Source: an uncultured Bacteroidales bacterium
GTDB taxonomy: Bacteria; Bacteroidota; Bacteroidia; Bacteroidales; UBA932
Direction: 5' to 3'
Length of the DNA stretch: 64,000 bases
Assembly (NCBI GenBank): GCA_900317925.1
Contig: ONIQ01000002.1
Coordinates: forward strand, 1 to 64,000
The notes under the pieces are model-generated. The model saw nothing but the letters and a program-made list of their open reading frames with translations, was not told the DNA's origin and searched no databases. The number at the start of each line of letters is the position of its first letter. Position 1 is the first letter of the stretch. Made by a program: the position numbers and the translations under genes. This document shows positions 37,106 through 46,600 of the stretch, piece by piece.

Positions 37106-37531
37106 ATGGTCAGTTATCATTGCGAAGATATCCGGTTCGAGTTCAAGGGTAAAACCTTGAATAACAAGTGGCTGAAGATGGTTGCCGAGAGCGAGGTCAA
37201 GCGGCTCGGAGACATCAGCATCATCTTTTGTTCGGACCCTTACATCCTGGATATCAACCAGCGCTACCTGCAGCACGATTATTTTACCGACATCATTACC
37301 TTCGATTATTGTGAAGGGAAGGTGCTCAGCGGAGACTTGTTTATCAGCATCGATACCGTTCGGGAAAATGCCCGAGAATACGGCGCTTCCTTCGAGGAGG
37401 AACTGAACCGTGTCATGGTGCATGGGCTGCTTCACCTGATCGGCTACGATGACCATACGCCCGCCGAGCAGCAGGAGATGCGGGGCAAGGAAGACTATTA
37501 TCTGTCGATCCGTAAAATTCTGAAAGGATAG
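37106..37531 (+). CDS. ybeY: Endoribonuclease YbeY (rRNA maturation factor)
   Basis: A 141-residue metalloenzyme acting in 16S rRNA 3'-end maturation and ribosome quality control. The metal-binding motif HGLLHLIGYDDH begins at His106 with His110 and downstream His/Asp. The conserved ITFDY-like segment is also present. Six bases separate it from mnmG, a common ribosome/tRNA pairing. Confidence 0.93.
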   Translation: MVSYHCEDIRFEFKGKTLNNKWLKMVAESEVKRLGDISIIFCSDPYILDINQRYLQHDYFTDIITFDYCEGKVLSGDLFISIDTVRENAREYGASFEEELNRVMVHGLLHLIGYDDHTPAEQQEMRGKEDYYLSIRKILKG

Positions 37532-37537
37532 GGGAGC

Positions 37538-39391
37538 ATGGTGTACGATGTAATTGTGGTTGGCGGCGGCCATGCCGGGTGCGAAGCTGCGATGGCGGCG
37601 GCGAACCTGGGGTCGTCGGTGTTGCTGGTCTCGATGGATTTGCGGGGCTTTGCCCGGATGTCGTGCAACCCCGCGTTCGGCGGAATCGCGAAAGGACAGA
37701 TTGTCCGCGAGATTGATGCGCTGGGCGGGTACACCGGTTTGGTGACGGACCGCTCTACCCTCCAGTTCCGCATGTTGAACCGGTCCAAAGGTCCGGCCAT
37801 GTGGAGCCCCCGGGCGCAATGCGATAAAATCCAATTTTCCGCAGAATGGCGAAAAATCCTCGAAACTCATTGTAAATTAGATATTTACGAGGATTCTGCG
37901 GAGGCGATAACCCTCTCAGAATCGAAAATTTCAGGAATTCGTACTAGAACCGGAGCAATTTTTCATTCTCGCGCCGTTATTTTGACCGCCGGAACCTTCT
38001 TGAACGGACGGATGTTCATCGGTCGGACTTCTTTCGAAGGAGGGCGGATCGGAGAGCGGGCGTCTTATGGGCTTACGGAACAGTTGGTGCAGATGGGACT
38101 CCGGACCGACCGGATGAAAACCGGAACGCCGCCCCGGATTGATATCTCTTCCGTTGATACCGCCTCGCTCGAGCGACAGCAGGGCGATTCGAACCCGGGT
38201 CGTTTTTCTTTCTTGGACGAAGCGTCGGCAATCCAACGCAGCGGAGAGCAGATGGACTGCTTTATCCTGCATACCAACGAACGGGTACACGAGATTCTTC
38301 GGACGGGATTTGGCGATTCTCCCCTTTTCACCGGGATGATTTCCGGACGGGGACCCCGCTATTGTCCCAGCATCGAAGACAAACTCCGGGTCTTTCCGGA
38401 CAACCCGGCGCACCAGCTTTTCCTGGAGCCGGAGGGCCGCTCGACCACCGAATATTATTTGCAGGGATTCTCCTCTTCTTTGCCGCTGAATGTGCAGCTG
38501 GATGCCCTACACGCGATTAAAGGGTTGGAAAACGTGAAGATTTTCAAACCGGCTTATGCGGTGGAATATGACTATTTTGATCCGACGCAACTTAGCGCAA
38601 CCTTGGAGGTCCGGGAGGTGCCCGGGCTTTTCCTGGCCGGTCAGGTGAACGGGACAACGGGATACGAAGAAGCGGCCGCGCAGGGGATTATGGCGGGGAT
38701 CAATGCCCACCAGAAGGTGCACGGGTTGGATCCTTTTATCTTACGTAGGGACGAGGCCTATATAGGTGTTTTAATTGACGATCTGATTACCAAGGGCGTG
38801 GACGAACCGTACCGGATGTTCACTTCCCGGGCGGAATACCGGATTCTGCTGCGCCAGGATAATGCGGATTTGCGATTGACAGGCCTTTCACATGCCTTGG
38901 GGCTGGCTTCTGATGCGCGGTATGATGCCATGAAACGCAAATATGAGCACGTTCAGGAGCTGCACGATTGGGCCGAGAAGACGCTGGTTAAGGCAGCTAA
39001 AGTGAATGATTTCCTGGTTTCTGCTGGCTCTGCTCCGCTGGATCAGTCTAAGAAAGTGGCTGAATTGGTCGCACGTCCGTCCGTTTTTCTGAAGGATTTG
39101 CTGCAAATTGTTCCACGTGGAACATATTCCGAGGAAGAAGTCGAATCTGTCGATATTGCCATCAAATATCAGGGCTATATTGACCGCGAAAGGGAGCTGG
39201 CAGATAAGATGGTTCGGTTGGAATCGCTTCGCATTCCGGAGGGTTTTGACTTCGATTCTGTGTCCGGACTCTCGATAGAATGCCGTCAGAAACTAAAAAA
39301 ATACGCGCCCCGCACATTGGCGCAGGCGTCGCGTATTTCGGGTGTTTCCCCCGCAGATATCTCGGTTCTGCTGGTCTATTTTGGTCGGTAA
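37538..39391 (+). CDS. mnmG: tRNA uridine-34 carboxymethylaminomethyl modification enzyme MnmG (GidA)
   Basis: A 617-residue FAD enzyme that, with MnmE, modifies the wobble uridine of several tRNAs. It has an N-terminal dinucleotide-binding [11 protein letters not shown] (8-18), the [11 protein letters not shown] motif, the second signature [16 protein letters not shown] and a C-terminal helical domain. Full length for the family. mnmE is not in the window. Confidence 0.97.
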   Translation: MVYDVIVVGGGHAGCEAAMAAANLGSSVLLVSMDLRGFARMSCNPAFGGIAKGQIVREIDALGGYTGLVTDRSTLQFRMLNRSKGPAMWSPRAQCDKIQFSAEWRKILETHCKLDIYEDSAEAITLSESKISGIRTRTGAIFHSRAVILTAGTFLNGRMFIGRTSFEGGRIGERASYGLTEQLVQMGLRTDRMKTGTPPRIDISSVDTASLERQQGDSNPGRFSFLDEASAIQRSGEQMDCFILHTNERVHEILRTGFGDSPLFTGMISGRGPRYCPSIEDKLRVFPDNPAHQLFLEPEGRSTTEYYLQGFSSSLPLNVQLDALHAIKGLENVKIFKPAYAVEYDYFDPTQLSATLEVREVPGLFLAGQVNGTTGYEEAAAQGIMAGINAHQKVHGLDPFILRRDEAYIGVLIDDLITKGVDEPYRMFTSRAEYRILLRQDNADLRLTGLSHALGLASDARYDAMKRKYEHVQELHDWAEKTLVKAAKVNDFLVSAGSAPLDQSKKVAELVARPSVFLKDLLQIVPRGTYSEEEVESVDIAIKYQGYIDRERELADKMVRLESLRIPEGFDFDSVSGLSIECRQKLKKYAPRTLAQASRISGVSPADISVLLVYFGR

Positions 39392-39410
39392 AAGGTCCCG
39401 CTTTTCTCTG

Positions 39411-39998
39411 CTAGAGCATCTGCAAAGCTGCTTTGATGATTTCTTCCACGCCTGCCGACGGGGTTTTGGCTAGGATAGCGCGTACGGCTTTGGTAACGTT
39501 CGGTTTGGCAAAGCCCAGCATAACCAGGGCGTTGGTGGCTTCCTCCACCGTGGCATTTGCGGAGACGCCACCGAAGAGGGCGAGGGATTCGCCGTCGCTC
39601 TTTCCCACCTTGTCTTTCAATTCCAGGATTACGCGCTGCGCCGTTTTCAAACCAATTCCTTTCACGCCTTTCAGTAGGGTCAGGTTTTCGGTCAGGATGG
39701 CCTCCCGGAGAGCAGCTGCGCTCAGGGAAGAAAGCATGATCCGGGCCGTTCCAACCCCGATTCCAGACACGCTGATGAGCTGACGGAACAGTTCCCTTTC
39801 GTCTTTGGTGACAAAGCCATAAAGCTCGTGCCCGTCTTCTTTTACGTGGTAGTGGACATAGATTTTTGCGGTGCTTTTGCCCATCAGGTTTTCATAGCCC
39901 TGGAGGGTGATCATGATGAAATAACCGACCCCGCCGCAATCGATGACGGCCGATGCCGGAGTTAATTCTGCTAGGGTTCCTTGGATATACTCGTACAT
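39411..39998 (-). CDS. ruvA: Holliday junction DNA-binding protein RuvA
   Basis: A 195-residue protein with an N-terminal OB-fold (MYEYIQGTLAELTPASAVIDCGGVGY), two helix-hairpin-helix motifs in the middle (FRQLISVSGIGVGTARIML; LLKGVKGIGLKTAQRVILELKDK) and the flexible C-terminal domain III that contacts RuvB. It faces mnmG convergently with a 19-base gap and stands apart from ruvB. Confidence 0.97.
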   Translation of the reverse strand: MYEYIQGTLAELTPASAVIDCGGVGYFIMITLQGYENLMGKSTAKIYVHYHVKEDGHELYGFVTKDERELFRQLISVSGIGVGTARIMLSSLSAAALREAILTENLTLLKGVKGIGLKTAQRVILELKDKVGKSDGESLALFGGVSANATVEEATNALVMLGFAKPNVTKAVRAILAKTPSAGVEEIIKAALQML

Positions 39999-40061
39999 AG
40001 AGCGATGTGTTGACTTTGTACAAAGGTCGTAAATTTCTTTCAGAAAACCGCTTAAATTTGT

Positions 40062-40069
40062 TACTTTTG
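40062..40069 (+). promoter_or_regulatory. -7 box for sufS
   Basis: TACTTTTG, ending nine bases before the first sufS ATG (40079). The expected leader is only about five nt. It argues against the longer reading from 40007. Confidence 0.5.
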
Positions 40070-40078
40070 CAAGTTATT

Positions 40079-41296
40079 ATGATGGCAATAGAAGAAATAC
40101 GCGCGCAATTTCCCGCTCTCGGGAGGACGGTTTACGGAAAACCGCTTGTGTATTTGGACAATGCGGCTACCAGTATGCGGCCTCGTCTGGTGATGGAACG
40201 GCAGGAGGAATTGGCGTCTTTGCACAATGCCAATATCCACCGGGCGGTTCATGCCTTGGCGGGGGAGGCGACAGACGCTTATGAAAGCGCCCGGGACGCC
40301 GTTGCCCGTCATATGCATGCTGCCTCGCGTCGGGAAATCATCTTTACCTCCGGCACAACGGCGTCCATCAATCTGGTAGCCTTTTCCGTTGGGGAAACGT
40401 TCATAAAACCTGGCGATGAAATCCTGGTTTCCGAGGCGGAACACCACTCCAATATCGTTCCCTGGCAGATGATGTGCCAGCGCAAAGGGGCGGTCTTGAA
40501 GGTCCTCCCGGTTGACGACGAAGGGCATCTGCGCACAGATCTGCTGCCGAACCTGCTTACGGAGAAAACCAAGCTGGTCGCTCTCTCCCAAATCTCCAAT
40601 GTCCTGGGAATTCTTAATCCAGTAAAGGATGTTGTAACTATTTGTCATTCAAATGGTTCAATGGTTTTGGTCGATGGTGCGCAGGGCATGGTGCACGGGG
40701 GAGTGGACGTGCAGGATCTGGACTGCGATTTCTACGCCTTTTCCGGCCACAAAGTGTATGCGGCGACGGGTACCGGCGTCCTGTATGGAAAAGAAGCCCT
40801 GCTGGAAAAGATGGTTCCCTATATGGGCGGCGGAGAGATGATCGGGACCGTGCGTTTTACGGGCACGACCTATGCCCCGCTGCCGGCAAAATTCGAGGCG
40901 GGAACCCAGAATTTCAATGCGCAGCCAACCTTGCAGACGGCCCTGGATTTCGCTGCCGGTTTGCAAAACGGCGCCTATTGTAAGCATGTGCGTGACTTCG
41001 TTTTGGAGGCGTTGACGGCCGATCCCCGGATCAAGCTGTACGGTGTTCCCCGTGGAACAGAGGACAAGATTGCGCTCTTTTCTTTCACGGCGGAGGGGGC
41101 ACATCACGAGGATATCGCCCTGATTCTGGATAAAATGGGGGTTGCGGTGCGCTCCGGGCAAATGTGCGCCGAGCCGCTGATGGACCGCTTTGGCGTGACG
41201 GGCATGGTGCGGGCGTCCTTCGCGCCGTACAACACCCTGGAGGAGGCGGAAATCTTCTTGAAGGCGCTGGACAAAGCGTTGATGCTCCTGCGATAA
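40079..41296 (+). CDS. sufS: Cysteine desulfurase SufS
   Basis: A 405-residue PLP enzyme that takes sulfur from cysteine for Fe-S cluster building. The PLP lysine is Lys225 in FSGHK, the cofactor aspartate sits in VLVDGAQG, and the catalytic cysteine is Cys363 in RSGQMCAEPL. The start is the first of two adjacent ATGs. sufE follows 25 bases later and supplies the sulfur acceptor. sufBCD are not here. Confidence 0.95.
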   Translation: MMAIEEIRAQFPALGRTVYGKPLVYLDNAATSMRPRLVMERQEELASLHNANIHRAVHALAGEATDAYESARDAVARHMHAASRREIIFTSGTTASINLVAFSVGETFIKPGDEILVSEAEHHSNIVPWQMMCQRKGAVLKVLPVDDEGHLRTDLLPNLLTEKTKLVALSQISNVLGILNPVKDVVTICHSNGSMVLVDGAQGMVHGGVDVQDLDCDFYAFSGHKVYAATGTGVLYGKEALLEKMVPYMGGGEMIGTVRFTGTTYAPLPAKFEAGTQNFNAQPTLQTALDFAAGLQNGAYCKHVRDFVLEALTADPRIKLYGVPRGTEDKIALFSFTAEGAHHEDIALILDKMGVAVRSGQMCAEPLMDRFGVTGMVRASFAPYNTLEEAEIFLKALDKALMLLR

Positions 41297-41321
41297 ACAA
41301 CCTGATTAGCAATTAGATAGA

Positions 41322-41744
41322 ATGAATGCTACTGGAACATTGGAAGAAGCCAAACAGGCCGTCATCGATGATTTTTCGATGTACGACGAGTGGCTGGATA
41401 AATATGAATATTTGATTGAACTGGGGAAGGACCTGGAAGCCTATCCCGAGGATGCGCGCACGGACGATCACCTGATCAAGGGCTGCCAGTCGCGCGTCTG
41501 GCTGGACTGGAAGGTGGAAAACGGGGCGCTGCAGTTCCGTGCCGACAGCGACGCCATTATCACCAAAGGCATCATCTCCTTGCTGATCCGGGTCTATTCC
41601 GGCCGCACTCCGGCAGAAATCGCCGCGGACGATTTCGGGTTTATCGAGGCCCTGGGATTGAAAGAAAATCTGTCTCCTACACGCGCCAACGGCCTGGTTT
41701 CCATGATCGAGACCATCCGCCGCGCCGCACAGGAAAACCTATAG
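41322..41744 (+). CDS. sufE: Cysteine desulfuration protein SufE
   Basis: A 140-residue sulfur acceptor that stimulates SufS. The acceptor cysteine is Cys55 in IKGCQSRVW, with the usual surrounding DWKVENGALQFRADSDA fold. It is three bases upstream of the DUF59 gene, in the same operon. Confidence 0.95.
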   Translation: MNATGTLEEAKQAVIDDFSMYDEWLDKYEYLIELGKDLEAYPEDARTDDHLIKGCQSRVWLDWKVENGALQFRADSDAIITKGIISLLIRVYSGRTPAEIAADDFGFIEALGLKENLSPTRANGLVSMIETIRRAAQENL

Positions 41745-41747
41745 AAA

Positions 41748-42128
41748 ATGAGCGAAAACAAAGAAATACTGAATGCCGAAGACGTGAAAGAGCTGGCTCC
41801 CCTGTATGAGAAGGTGGTCCTGGCCCTGAAGCAGGTGTATGATCCGGAGATTCCGGTGAACATTTATGATCTCGGCTTGATTTACGAACTGAATATCAAC
41901 AAGCAGCACGAAGCCTTCGTGCGGATGACCTTTACCGCGCCCAACTGTCCGATGGCGGACGAGGTAATGGCCGAGGTCCAGCGGAGCGTGGCCGACGTGC
42001 CCGGCATCACCAAGTGTGAAATCGAGCTTACCTTTGAGCCCGCATGGGATCAGAGCATGCTTTCGGACGAGGCGAAAGTTGAGTTGGGCATGGATGTAGA
42101 TTTGGACACGGAAGATGGCCTTCGTTAG
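41748..42128 (+). CDS. DUF59/MIP18-family protein (SufT-like)
   Basis: A 126-residue small protein of the MIP18/PaaD/SufT family, linked to Fe-S cluster maturation. The DPEIPVNIYDLGLIY motif and the conserved cysteine in TAPNCPMADEV are present. The C-terminal tail is acidic. Location directly after sufS-sufE supports a role in cluster assembly. Its last 14 bases overlap folK. Confidence 0.9.
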   Translation: MSENKEILNAEDVKELAPLYEKVVLALKQVYDPEIPVNIYDLGLIYELNINKQHEAFVRMTFTAPNCPMADEVMAEVQRSVADVPGITKCEIELTFEPAWDQSMLSDEAKVELGMDVDLDTEDGLR

Positions 42129-42597
42129 CCTTTATTTTTCCCTGGGCAGCAACCTGGGAGACCGACGGGAAAACATTCTGGAAGCCCTCTGCCGCCTGGA
42201 TGAAGCCCTTGGATCGCACTGGAAAGCCCTTTCTCGCCTCATCGAAACCAAACCGATGGGCTTTGTGGGCGGGAAATTCCTGAACGGCGCGGTGCTGTAC
42301 CGGATTCCGGAGGGACCCGATCCCGAACAGCAGGCGAGGGACGTGCTGGCGACCGTCAAACGCATCGAACGGGAAATGGGACGGCTCGATCCGCCCGAAT
42401 ACGACGGTGCCGGGAACCGCATCTACCATTCGCGCATCATCGACATCGACATCCTGTTCCTGGGTGCGCTGCGGATGGATACCCCCGAGCTTACCATCCC
42501 GCACAAGGACATCCAAAACCGTCCGTTCGTGATGATTCCCCTGCTGGAAATCGCCAAACCCACGCTGAAAGCGACATTTCCGGAAATATTTGATTAA
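42115..42597 (+). CDS. folK: 6-hydroxymethyl-7,8-dihydropterin pyrophosphokinase
   Basis: A 160-residue folate-pathway kinase. The N-terminal YFSLGSNLGDR motif and the metal-binding RIIDIDILFLG pair of aspartates are intact, and TIPHKDIQNRPFVMIPLLEI closes the fold. It overlaps the DUF59 gene by 14 bases, so translation is probably coupled. Its product feeds the folate used by ThyA/FolA at 5-6.6 kb. Confidence 0.95.
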   Translation: MAFVSLYFSLGSNLGDRRENILEALCRLDEALGSHWKALSRLIETKPMGFVGGKFLNGAVLYRIPEGPDPEQQARDVLATVKRIEREMGRLDPPEYDGAGNRIYHSRIIDIDILFLGALRMDTPELTIPHKDIQNRPFVMIPLLEIAKPTLKATFPEIFD

Positions 42598-42602
42598 ATT
42601 TG
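42595..42602 (+). promoter_or_regulatory. -7 box for glyS
   Basis: TAAATTTG overlaps the end of folK and ends 29 bases before the glyS ATG. Confidence 0.5.
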
Positions 42603-42631
42603 CACGTTTTTGAAGATAAACAACAAAAGAT

Positions 42632-44170
42632 ATGACGCAAGACGAACTTTTCAAGGTACTGGTTGCGCATTGCAAGGAGTACGGTTTCATTTTCCCGTCC
42701 AGTGAGATTTACGACGGACTGGCCGCCGTATATGACTACGGACAGATGGGCGTTCAGCTCAAAAACAACATCAAAAATTACTGGTGGGAGGCGATGACAC
42801 GCCTGAACGAGAACATCGTCGGGATCGATTCCGCCATCTTCATGCACCCCCGCATTTGGGAGGCTTCTGGCCACGTGGGCGCGTTCAATGACCCGCTGAT
42901 TGACAACAAAGATTCCAAGAAACGGTATCGTGCCGATGTCCTGATCGAGGACTACCTGGGCAAAATCGAAGAGAAGATTGAAAAAGAGGTGGCAAAGGGA
43001 CGCAAGAAATTCGGCGAGGCCTTCGACGAGGCCCAGTTCCGCGCGACCAACCCCAATGTCCTGCGCGAACAGGCCAAGTGGGACGAGGTGCACAACCGCT
43101 ATGTGGCCGCTGAAAAGGCCAACGACTTTGCCGAATATCGCCAGATCATCATCGATTGCAACATCGTCTGCCCGATATCGGGAACCTGCAACTGGACCGA
43201 GGTCCGTCAGTTCAACCTGATGTTCTCCACCTCCGTGGGTTCCACGGCCGATGGTGCCAACCTGATTTATCTGCGTCCGGAGACCGCCCAGGGTATTTTC
43301 GTGAACTACCTGAACGTACAGAAAACAGGCCGTATGAAGATTCCGTTCGGTATCGCCCAGATTGGCAAAGCCTTCCGCAACGAGATCGTGGCCCGTCAGT
43401 TCATTTTCCGCATGCGCGAATTCGAACAGATGGAAATGCAGTTCTTCATCAAACCGGGAACGGAACTGGAATGGTTCAAAAAATGGAAGGAAACCCGCAT
43501 GAAGTGGCATGTGAACCTGGGAATGGGTGCCGAGAACTACCGTTTCCACGATCACGAGAAACTGGCCCACTACGCCAACGCCGCGACCGATATTGAGTTC
43601 AACTTCCCCTTCGGCTTCAAGGAACTGGAGGGTATCCACAGCCGCACCAACTTCGACCTGGGCAACCACCAGAAGTTCTCCGGCAAGAAGATTGAGTACT
43701 TCGATCCTGAGGAGAATACCTCTTATACCCCCTATGTCATTGAGACGTCCATCGGTGTAGACCGGATGGTGCTGGCCGTGCTGAGCCATGCCTACACGGT
43801 GGAGGAACTGGAAGGCGGCGACTCCCGCGTGGTGATGAAGATTCCTGCCCCGCTGGCTCCGATCAAGGTGGCCGTGATGCCGCTGGTCAAGAAGGACGGT
43901 CTGCCGGAAGTGGCGCAGAAAGTGGTGGACGAATTGAAGTACGACTTCTCCTATCAGTACGACGAAAAAGACTCCATCGGAAAGCGCTACCGTCGCCAGG
44001 ATGCCATTGGCACACCCTTCTGCGTGACCATTGACCACGACACCCTGACCGACGGGATGGTGACCGTCCGTGAACGGGATACCATGCAGCAAGAGCGCGT
44101 CAAGATTGAAGACTTGCGCGCCCTTATCGAAAAGAAAGTCAGCCTGACAACCCTTTTAAGAAACCTGTAA
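42632..44170 (+). CDS. glyS: Glycyl-tRNA synthetase (single-chain, eukaryote/archaeal-like type)
   Basis: A 512-residue class II synthetase charging tRNA-Gly, of the alpha2 type (not the GlyQ/GlyS heterotetramer). Motif 2 region FGIAQIGKAFRNEIVARQFIFRMREFEQMEMQFF and motif 3 ETSIGVDRMVLAVL are clear; an anticodon-binding domain occupies the last ~110 residues (APIKVAVMPLVKKDG). It ends convergently with the second tonB, with 20 bases between. Confidence 0.96.
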   Translation: MTQDELFKVLVAHCKEYGFIFPSSEIYDGLAAVYDYGQMGVQLKNNIKNYWWEAMTRLNENIVGIDSAIFMHPRIWEASGHVGAFNDPLIDNKDSKKRYRADVLIEDYLGKIEEKIEKEVAKGRKKFGEAFDEAQFRATNPNVLREQAKWDEVHNRYVAAEKANDFAEYRQIIIDCNIVCPISGTCNWTEVRQFNLMFSTSVGSTADGANLIYLRPETAQGIFVNYLNVQKTGRMKIPFGIAQIGKAFRNEIVARQFIFRMREFEQMEMQFFIKPGTELEWFKKWKETRMKWHVNLGMGAENYRFHDHEKLAHYANAATDIEFNFPFGFKELEGIHSRTNFDLGNHQKFSGKKIEYFDPEENTSYTPYVIETSIGVDRMVLAVLSHAYTVEELEGGDSRVVMKIPAPLAPIKVAVMPLVKKDGLPEVAQKVVDELKYDFSYQYDEKDSIGKRYRRQDAIGTPFCVTIDHDTLTDGMVTVRERDTMQQERVKIEDLRALIEKKVSLTTLLRNL

Positions 44171-44190
44171 TTAACTTAACGACAGTTTTC

Positions 44191-44874
44191 TTATCTAAGC
44201 TGAAAGATGACCGGGAAGGTGTACGTAACGTTCACAGCCCGGTCTCTTTGTTTACCGGGCGTCCATTTGGGAGAGCTGCTCACCACGCGGACGGCCTCGC
44301 GGTCCAGGGCCGGGTCGGCGCCCCGCAGAACTTTCACTTTTCCCACGGATCCATCTTTCATTACCGTAAATTGAAGGGTGACTTTTCCTTGCACGCCGTT
44401 CTCTTTCGGAACCTCGGGATAGACCAGATGGGCATTGACCCAACGGGTAAACTCGTTGGCATCTCCGCCGTTGAAAGAAGGCTTCTCTTCCACCAGGACA
44501 AAGATGATGTCTTCTTCTATCGGGTCTTCTTCTTTTGTGTCTTCCACATAATCCATAATGTTCACGGGAGTCGCATCTTCTTCGAACGTGCTCACGAATT
44601 CATCCACCTGGATGTCATCGTCCACAATCTGGATATCGTCGGAGATGACCGGCATGGCGGGAGCCTGCGGCGGAGCGGGCGGCGTGTCCAGGATGACGGG
44701 GACATCGTCCTCCTCGATGGCGGTGGCCATTTCGGCCAGCAGGGTTGCTTTTTTATCGGGCGTTGCATAGGAAAACAGGGCCAGCACGACGGTCAGAGCC
44801 ACCGCAAGGCCCATTTCTGCAAACAGGAAGCGTTTATTCTCGGCAGACGCTCTTTCACTTTTCTTCGTTTCCAT
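44191..44874 (-). CDS. TonB-family energy transducer (copy 2)
   Basis: A 227-residue paralogue of the TonB at 36.3 kb: N-terminal membrane helix (about residues 19-36), a short proline cluster (TPPAPPQAPAMP), an acidic spacer and the C-terminal TonB domain ending TYTFPVIFQLR. Start is the ATG at 44874; an upstream in-frame start would prepend basic sequence before the anchor. Promoter at 44941-44973 gives a leader of about 60 nt. No exbBD nearby. Confidence 0.92.
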   Translation of the reverse strand: METKKSERASAENKRFLFAEMGLAVALTVVLALFSYATPDKKATLLAEMATAIEEDDVPVILDTPPAPPQAPAMPVISDDIQIVDDDIQVDEFVSTFEEDATPVNIMDYVEDTKEEDPIEEDIIFVLVEEKPSFNGGDANEFTRWVNAHLVYPEVPKENGVQGKVTLQFTVMKDGSVGKVKVLRGADPALDREAVRVVSSSPKWTPGKQRDRAVNVTYTFPVIFQLR

Positions 44875-44940
44875 ACTCTTTTCTTTTTTAAGGGTTGATC
44901 CGGGCAACACCCCCTGCCGGCGGCAGTTTGGTTGCTGATG

Positions 44941-44973
44941 CAAAGGTACGGCCTTCCGGGGCCGTTTTCCAAA
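44941..44973 (-). promoter_or_regulatory. Promoter of tonB copy 2
   Basis: Minus-strand TACCTTTG (plus 44941-44948) with TTTG (plus 44970-44973) 21 bases upstream. Confidence 0.55.
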
Positions 44974-44988
44974 TTTTCGCGCCGATAT

Positions 44989-45086
44989 AATCTATCGCGG
45001 CACCCGCGTAACTTGCTGATAATCAAAGCGTTGAGGCGGCGCACTGGGCGAAAATCTATCGCGTTTTCTAACCACTTGATAATCAA
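44989..45086 (+). repeat. Two imperfect direct repeats upstream of the TPR/HTH regulator
   Basis: The 304-base gap between divergent tonB copy 2 and the TPR regulator contains a duplicated element: AATCTATCGCG at 44989-44999 and 45053-45063, each followed 10-11 bases later by ACTTG(CTG)ATAATCAA (45011-45026; 45074-45086, the second lacking CTG). The repeat distance is about 63 bases. Both lie between the two promoters, so they could be binding sites for a regulator. Nothing else gene-like is seen in the gap. Confidence 0.5.
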
Positions 45087-45122
45087 TTAATTACAAGCGC
45101 TCACTTTTCTGAATACTTTTTG

Positions 45123-45130
45123 TATCTTTG
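45123..45130 (+). promoter_or_regulatory. -7 box for the TPR/HTH regulator
   Basis: TATCTTTG, about 48 bases before the ATG at 45179. Confidence 0.5.
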
Positions 45131-45178
45131 TAGAGGAAGATCGGGAAACAGACCCTTTCCCACAAAAGAAACAGAGCA

Positions 45179-46597
45179 ATGAGACTGATTTTGGTAATTC
45201 TTTTGACGGCGGCCCTGCAGGGAGACGCCCGGCAATGGTATGAAACCGGTTGCCAACAACTGGAAGAAGGCTCCTTCCACAAGGCGGCCGTATCGTTGGA
45301 AAAAGCTTTGGTACAAGCAGGAAAAGACGAGGCGCTCAAAGGACAGATTTTCAGGAAGTTAGCCTACACGTTCAATGCTTCCGGCGACCAGGAACGGGCG
45401 GCCCAGAACCTCTACGAAGCCTATGGAGCCTTTTCCAAAGCCGGACGGCTCGAGGATGCCCGGCACGTCCTGCTGGAATACGGCCAGGCCTTCTATAACC
45501 TCCAGGACTACCAAAAGGCGGAACAGGTGTTCAAACAGACCCTGTCCCTGGCCCATGCGGCCGGAGACACCCTGATGGAAGTCCATACCCTTCGCAGCTA
45601 TGCAGCCATGCTCCTGGAAAAAGAACCTCCCCGCAAGACCGACGTCCAGGCGGCCATTGAAATGTACTCCCGTGTGGCCGACGACCTGCATTATCCCCTT
45701 CCCTGCACGGATATGGGCGCCCTGTCCTATGCTTATTCGTTCCTGGGGCAGCCCGGCGATGCCCGTTACTGGCTGCACAAGGCAGTAGAAACCTGCGAGA
45801 CCAAGGCCGACCGTCAGGCCCTGCGTTTCCGGGAATACCAGGTCTATGCCCGTTCCGGACAGACAGACAAGGCTTTGCATGCCCTGGAGCAGGTGATGCG
45901 GGCAGAAAACCGGAGAAACGATGCCGCCCTGCAGAGCGCGGTCTCCCGCGCACGCGAAGATTATTTAAAGGACCAGACGGCCCTGGCCCGGGAGCAACTC
46001 CGCTCCGCCAGGCTCAGCCGCCTTGCCCTGGCGCTCCTCTTCCTGGCCATCCTGGGCTCCGTTGTCCTGTATTTCATGGCCCGCAAATTGGCCACCGAGA
46101 AGGCCCTGGCAGAAGAAAAGGCCCTGGCCGAGCGCTATCTTGGCGCGGCAGAAGACTTGCAAAACCGGCTCGGGGCCGTCTCGAAGCAACTTTTGAGCGC
46201 GGGCTCGGAGAAGAACGACCTGCTGGAACGCCTCTGCGAACAATACTATATTTATGAGGGGTCCTCGGACGAAAAACTGCAGAAGAACATCCTGAAGGAA
46301 GTGCGCAGCACCATCGATGCCCTGCGCAGCGACCCCAAAACCCTTTCCGCGCTGGAAAAATCCCTGAACGAGCGCAGCGGCGGAGCCGTGGAACAATTGC
46401 GTGCGCAGTTCCCCAAATTCAAGGAAGACGATTTCCGCCTCTACATCCTGGCCGCATCCGGCTTGAGCAGCACCACCATCGCGACCCTCATGGACAAGGA
46501 TAAAAGCGTGGTTTACAATCGTTTGAGCCGGCTGCGCAACAGAATAGCGGACGCTGCCGTTCCCGACAAAGCCCGCTTTCTGGAAATTCTGGGATAG
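45179..46597 (+). CDS. Membrane-anchored TPR protein with cytoplasmic coiled coil and HTH
   Basis: A 472-residue protein with a signal-anchor-like N-terminus, a periplasmic TPR array (about residues 18-260), one membrane helix (281-300), a coiled coil (about 303-345) and a C-terminal winged/helix-turn-helix-like domain (about 405-460, RAQFPKFKEDDFRLYILAASGLSSTTIATLMDK...VVYNRLSRLRNRI). This is a known Bacteroidetes layout for one-component regulators that sense in the periplasm and act on DNA. Target genes unknown; the duplicated element upstream could be an autoregulatory site (inference). Confidence 0.75.
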   Translation: MRLILVILLTAALQGDARQWYETGCQQLEEGSFHKAAVSLEKALVQAGKDEALKGQIFRKLAYTFNASGDQERAAQNLYEAYGAFSKAGRLEDARHVLLEYGQAFYNLQDYQKAEQVFKQTLSLAHAAGDTLMEVHTLRSYAAMLLEKEPPRKTDVQAAIEMYSRVADDLHYPLPCTDMGALSYAYSFLGQPGDARYWLHKAVETCETKADRQALRFREYQVYARSGQTDKALHALEQVMRAENRRNDAALQSAVSRAREDYLKDQTALAREQLRSARLSRLALALLFLAILGSVVLYFMARKLATEKALAEEKALAERYLGAAEDLQNRLGAVSKQLLSAGSEKNDLLERLCEQYYIYEGSSDEKLQKNILKEVRSTIDALRSDPKTLSALEKSLNERSGGAVEQLRAQFPKFKEDDFRLYILAASGLSSTTIATLMDKDKSVVYNRLSRLRNRIADAAVPDKARFLEILG

Positions 46598-46600
46598 GAT

